A stretch of 9,816 nucleotides of DNA from Sulfurovum sp. (GTDB taxonomy: Bacteria > Campylobacterota > Campylobacteria > Campylobacterales > Sulfurovaceae). A program made the translations under genes and the position numbers. Shown here piece after piece: positions 6,586 to 9,816 of the stretch (position 1 is the stretch's first letter; every line of letters starts with the position of its first letter). The notes below the pieces were generated by a model. The model did not search any database. It had not been told where the DNA came from and worked only from the letters and a program-made list of their open reading frames with translations. Location: assembly GCA_015493425.1 (NCBI GenBank), contig WGDG01000045.1, positions 1 to 9,816 of the forward strand. Direction: 5' to 3'.

Positions 6586-7557
6586 ATGCGTTTTTTACTG
6601 ATACTGCTGCTTCCCCTAATGCTGTTTGCCAACGACGACAGACCACCCATCCCCTATGACTATCTTGCCAAAAAAAATGTACAGCGCTTCATCGACAATA
6701 TGGTCACCAGACATCACTTCTCCAGAAGTTATGTTACTGCTGTACTCAAAGAAGCCAAACTCGACCGTGACACCCTTGCACGCTACACCGGGAAGTTCAA
6801 AAAAAACTCCACCGTGGGAAGCTGGGAGCGCTTCAAACTCCATGTGGTCAATGAAGCAACCTACAAAGAAGCCAGAGCCTTTGCACGCAAACATGCCAAA
6901 ACACTGCAAAAAGCAGCCAGCCGCTACAATGTAGACCCCGAATACATTGTCGGCTTCATCGGTGTGGAAAGCCACTTTGGAAACTATACAGGCGACTATA
7001 ACATCCTCGATGCCCTTGCCACACTCGCCTTTCACAAAAACCGTATGCAGCGCTTCTTTTCGCAGCAGCTTGAAGCACTCTTTCTCTTTGCCAGAGAGCG
7101 CCACTACAACATCACCACTCTGGAAGGTTCTTTTGCCGGAGCCATGGGATGCGTACAGCAGGTTCCTTCTGTTGCCAGAAAATTTAGTTTCGATTTTGAT
7201 GGAGACGGCGCAAGCATCTGGGATATTGAAGACTGCATCGGCTCCATTGCCAAATTTATGCACCATAAAGGATGGAAACGGGGTAAAACCGTTGCCATGG
7301 AAGCACGCTATCCACACAAACGCCTGAAAGGACTTAGAACCGGATACAAAACCCGCTACTCCGTGACAACACTTGCCAAATACGGTATTAAACCCAAAAG
7401 CGTTTACCCCTACCGTACTGCATCACTCATCAGACTGCATAACCGTACGCACGATGAATTATGGCTTGGGGCGCCAAATTTCCGTGTACTGACTGCCTAC
7501 AATGCCAGCAGCAACTATGGCATGGCCATATACAAGATCGCTCAGTCGCTCAAATAG
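6586..7557 (+). CDS. mltB: MltB-type lytic murein transglycosylase
   Basis: This 323-residue protein has a signal peptide (MRFLLILLLPLMLFA, cleavage near 15) without a lipobox cysteine, so it should be a soluble periplasmic form rather than a lipoprotein like E. coli MltB. The catalytic glutamate is E128 in IGVESHFG, matching IGVETxYG of the family. AGAMG (184-188) is conserved, but the next part reads CVQQVPS where the family usually has Q-FMPSS. DFDGDG (203-208) matches the calcium-binding EF-hand-like loop of Slt35. WDIEDCIGSIAKFMHHKGW closes the core pattern. The expected reaction is cleavage of the MurNAc-GlcNAc bond with 1,6-anhydro product formation. ATG 6586 has AGGA at five to six bases upstream and lies 1 base after the preceding stop; an in-frame earlier ATG at 6568 lies inside the upstream gene and lacks this. 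The gene ends six bases from the convergent GGDEF-EAL stop. Confidence 0.9.
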   Translation: MRFLLILLLPLMLFANDDRPPIPYDYLAKKNVQRFIDNMVTRHHFSRSYVTAVLKEAKLDRDTLARYTGKFKKNSTVGSWERFKLHVVNEATYKEARAFARKHAKTLQKAASRYNVDPEYIVGFIGVESHFGNYTGDYNILDALATLAFHKNRMQRFFSQQLEALFLFARERHYNITTLEGSFAGAMGCVQQVPSVARKFSFDFDGDGASIWDIEDCIGSIAKFMHHKGWKRGKTVAMEARYPHKRLKGLRTGYKTRYSVTTLAKYGIKPKSVYPYRTASLIRLHNRTHDELWLGAPNFRVLTAYNASSNYGMAIYKIAQSLK

Positions 7558-7563
7558 CGGTTT

Positions 7564-9456
7564 CTAAATTTCATAGGCGAGACTTTTGAAGCGTTTGACT
7601 TTTCCATTGCGTTCCATATAAAATGTCTCGAACTGTTCCTTGTCCAACGGTCGGGCAAAATAGTACCCCTGGAACATATCAGAGCCGTTTTTCAAAAGAA
7701 ACTGAAACTGTTCTTCCGTTTCCACACCTTCGGAAACAGTGGAAAGGCCAAAGATATTTGCCATTGTTAAAATGGTTTTGACCATCTGCTCATCTGCCGA
7801 ATGTCTGCCAAGACGGCTGACAAAAGAACGGTCAATTTTAAGCTCATCAATGGGCATTTCACGCAGAGAGCTGAGTGAGGAATACCCTGTTCCAAAATCA
7901 TCCATAGAAAATGTAATTCCCATTGTTTTAAGACGCTTCATGGTTTGAATAATCCGTTCAATATCCTCAATAAGGATCGTTTCTGTCACTTCAAAAACAA
8001 TCTGTGAAGCCATCTCCTGTGTCAAAAAAGTCTTGATTAGGGTTTCAATCTCTTTGCCGAAGGAGGTATGGAAGAATTGACGTACAGAGATGTTAATAGA
8101 AAACTGTTTGAGTTTGATCCCTCGTGCGTTCCATGCTCTCAGTGTTTTAAATGCTTCTTCAAGGATATAATTGCCAAGTTCAATAATCAATCCTGTCTTT
8201 TCTGCTATATGAATAAATTCGGAGGGAGATACAAAACCGTATTCAGGATTGTTCCAGCGCACCAGTACTTCACATCCCACAACTTCCTGGTCTTTATTTA
8301 CCTGTGGCTGGTAACGCAATTCAATCTCATTATGCTCCAATGCAAAGTAGAGTCTTCGCTCAATCTCAAGATGATGCTCCACACGCTTTGAAAGCTCATC
8401 ATTAAAGAGGATAATACCGTCACGCCCCTGCGCCTTGGCTTCATACATCGCAATATCGGCTTCTTTAATAAAATGCTGTGCATCCGTAGCCCGTTTTCCA
8501 ACGCCGTTGATACCGATACTGGCACTCAAGTAAAGATGATGATCATCAATGAGATATGGCGCCTTGATCAGCTGCAGCAGCGTTTCGGAAAAATTGAAAG
8601 CCAAAGACTGGCAATCCTCTGTACTCTCATACTCCTGGCTTACAATGACAAATTCATCACCGCCGAGCCTTGCAATCGTATATCGATAACCACAGTAACG
8701 TCTGATACGTTCAGCAACCTCCTGCAGTACCTTGTCTCCAATATCGTGTCCCAATGTGTCATTTATGGTTTTAAAATGGTCGAGGTCGATCAATAAAATA
8801 TAGACAAACTTGTTCGAAATCTGAAGCCGTGCGATAAGACGCTCCATATATTCAACAAAAAAACGCCGGTTGTAAAGCCCCGTCAGTGCATCATGCTGTG
8901 CCTGGTAGTAATTCTTCTGAATAAGCCGGTAACTGTTTTCTGACGAATAAAGCAGAACGCCCAGAAAAATGGTAGAAAAGACAGACAGTACATACCCATA
9001 CCACTCTCCGATGAGTGCGAAATAGATAATCAGCGGGATCATCATGATCAGCAATACCGGCAGAAAAAGCCGCTTGTCAGAAACCAGCAAAGTCGAAGCG
9101 ACGACCGATGCACCTATCTGCGTAAAAATAGCAATATAGTGCAGATTGTACTTGGTTTCCGTACAATAGAAAAGGAAGATCACTGTCCAAAGTATGAAAA
9201 TAAGATAGTAAAAAAGCGAAAGCCTGTTATACCATATTTCCAGACTTGTTTCATCCATCAGGTCAGGCTTGAAGTCATGGTAGAGTTTCCATCCAAAAAG
9301 AGAAACCGCTGTCATCATCGCATACCATATCAACGCCGGCTCCGCTACACCATACATCCATCCGAGCAGGATGTACGCAAGCCCCGGAATCATCGAAAGC
9401 CCGATCATCAACAGAATTTGTTTTTGTAAAAAGAGATAAAAGCGCTGTGAGTTCAT
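7564..9456 (-). CDS. Membrane GGDEF-EAL protein (c-di-GMP cyclase/phosphodiesterase)
   Basis: The 630-residue protein starts with about six membrane helices (roughly 15-34, 40-57, 80-97, 105-125, 130-149 and 151-171), a MASE-like sensor region I cannot assign to a named type. The GGDEF domain starts at DALTGLYNRRFF (189-200) and has an intact GGDEF at 265-269. The four residues at the inhibitory RxxD position are GYRY, so product inhibition at the I-site is probably absent. The EAL domain (about 370-610) has E396 in an EVL variant, N455, E489, D519-D520 in DDFGTGYSSL, K540, and E576 and E579 in SEGVE. Metal and catalytic positions are therefore all kept, and phosphodiesterase activity is expected. 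Both domains look competent, so the net direction is unknown. No good Shine-Dalgarno precedes the ATG; the upstream DNA is very AT-rich. No partner gene is adjacent in the same direction. Confidence 0.92.
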   Translation of the reverse strand: MNSQRFYLFLQKQILLMIGLSMIPGLAYILLGWMYGVAEPALIWYAMMTAVSLFGWKLYHDFKPDLMDETSLEIWYNRLSLFYYLIFILWTVIFLFYCTETKYNLHYIAIFTQIGASVVASTLLVSDKRLFLPVLLIMMIPLIIYFALIGEWYGYVLSVFSTIFLGVLLYSSENSYRLIQKNYYQAQHDALTGLYNRRFFVEYMERLIARLQISNKFVYILLIDLDHFKTINDTLGHDIGDKVLQEVAERIRRYCGYRYTIARLGGDEFVIVSQEYESTEDCQSLAFNFSETLLQLIKAPYLIDDHHLYLSASIGINGVGKRATDAQHFIKEADIAMYEAKAQGRDGIILFNDELSKRVEHHLEIERRLYFALEHNEIELRYQPQVNKDQEVVGCEVLVRWNNPEYGFVSPSEFIHIAEKTGLIIELGNYILEEAFKTLRAWNARGIKLKQFSINISVRQFFHTSFGKEIETLIKTFLTQEMASQIVFEVTETILIEDIERIIQTMKRLKTMGITFSMDDFGTGYSSLSSLREMPIDELKIDRSFVSRLGRHSADEQMVKTILTMANIFGLSTVSEGVETEEQFQFLLKNGSDMFQGYYFARPLDKEQFETFYMERNGKVKRFKSLAYEI

Positions 9457-9575
9457 AGCTTTATTTTATAATTAATTTAAATAAGAAAAGGTTAAATACA
9501 GATAATTTTGTACAAAGCTGCCAAAAATTTTTCACGAATAAAATAAATACGCGATATTTTGAAGTTTATCTTGAC

Positions 9576-9581
9576 TATAAT
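9576..9581 (+). promoter_or_regulatory. -10 element for the thioesterase gene
   Basis: TATAAT lies 21 bases before the ATG at 9603, placing the transcription start near 9588 with a leader of about 15 bases. No separate -35 box is evident. The rest of the 146-bp divergent gap (9457-9602) is AT-rich. It offers a possible minus-strand TATAAA (9470-9465) for the GGDEF-EAL gene, which is weak evidence. Confidence 0.5.
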
Positions 9582-9602
9582 CACACAAAAAAGCGAACAG
9601 TT

Positions 9603-9798
9603 ATGAAAATAAGGGTTTACTACGAGGACACCGATAGCGGTGGAATTGTCTATCATACGCGCTATGTCAATTTCTGTGAAAGAGCACGCTCCGAAATCTT
9701 TTTCAACAACGGTATGATGCCCACAGGTGGAGAGAAGAGCGGCTTTGTGGTGCGCAAGATCGATGCAGATTTTTTGGGAAGTGCGAAGCTTGGTGATC
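9603..9798 (+). CDS. ybgC: YbgC-like acyl-CoA thioesterase (hotdog fold), 5' part only
   Basis: The first 65 codons match the start of YbgC-type 4HBT thioesterases: RVYYEDTDSGGIVYHTRYVN (4-23), then FCERARSE. D11 is at the position of the catalytic aspartate of the 4HBT family and H18 is in the usual YH pair. The family is about 130 residues, so roughly half is missing. The reading frame continues to the last base, but from 9799 it translates adapter DNA, so only sequence up to 9798 is native. In other bacteria YbgC hydrolyses acyl-CoA thioesters and is encoded next to tol-pal genes; whether that holds here cannot be seen. It is divergent from the GGDEF-EAL gene. Confidence 0.87.
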
Positions 9799-9816
9799 CT
9801 GTCTCTTATACACATC
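9799..9816 (+). other. Nextera / Tn5 mosaic-end adapter remnant
   Basis: The final 18 bases, CTGTCTCTTATACACATC, equal the Nextera transposase adapter (Tn5 mosaic end) read from insert into adapter, lacking only its last T. This is sequencing-library sequence left on the contig end, not genomic DNA. Read on the minus strand it produces the well-known false protein start MCIRD. Confidence 0.96.

Noticed and set aside
6616..7317. Minus-strand open frame of 233 codons
   Set aside because: It is antisense to the MltB-type transglycosylase with its intact catalytic motifs; a mirror frame without family features.
9492..9815. Minus-strand open frame of 107 codons starting MCIRDR
   Set aside because: It begins inside the adapter sequence, lies antisense to the YbgC-like gene, and has no family pattern; the start is a known Nextera artefact.

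Overview
The window looks like chromosomal DNA from a Campylobacterota bacterium, most likely of the Sulfurovum/Sulfurimonas type. This is inferred from moderate-to-low GC, an H-box of the AHQWRQPL type in a PAS histidine kinase, TATAAT-type -10 elements without clear -35 boxes, short gene spacing, and the mix of signalling and envelope genes. No rRNA, tRNA, CRISPR array, insertion sequence or phage gene is visible. The right edge is not natural: the last 18 bases (9799-9816) are the Nextera/Tn5 mosaic-end adapter, so the contig ends there and the last gene is cut by library adapter.

Left part (1-3441). A PqiA-family membrane protein with an N-terminal zinc ribbon runs leftward off the window. 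It shares a 36-bp divergent promoter region with a compact diacylglycerol-kinase-like protein running rightward. That region holds a perfect 18-bp palindrome carrying TATAAT on both strands. A 100-bp AT-rich gap with two adjacent palindromes and an extended -10 follows. It leads into a 685-residue sensor kinase (NIT-type sensor domain, PAS, HisKA, HATPase) with no response regulator beside it.

Middle part (3438-5616, minus strand). A secreted RNase T2 is followed, with overlapping reading frames, by a PIF1-like SF1B helicase. The helicase stop codon overlaps the stop codon of the sensor kinase.

Right part (5682-9816). A CitE/HpcH-type lyase-family protein and an MltB-type lytic transglycosylase form a tight plus-strand pair, separated by 1 base and divergent from the RNase T2. 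Six bases beyond the transglycosylase stop lies the stop of a convergent minus-strand gene for a six-helix membrane protein with GGDEF and EAL domains (c-di-GMP turnover). Divergent from it is the start of a YbgC-like acyl-CoA thioesterase.

The genes are mostly housekeeping, envelope and signalling functions arranged as short units back to back. I do not see a convincing multi-gene novel system. The points most worth checking are the adapter end, the palindromic -10 elements directly abutting start codons without Shine-Dalgarno sequences, the RNase T2 with an extra N-terminal domain overlapping a helicase gene, and the orphan NIT-PAS kinase.
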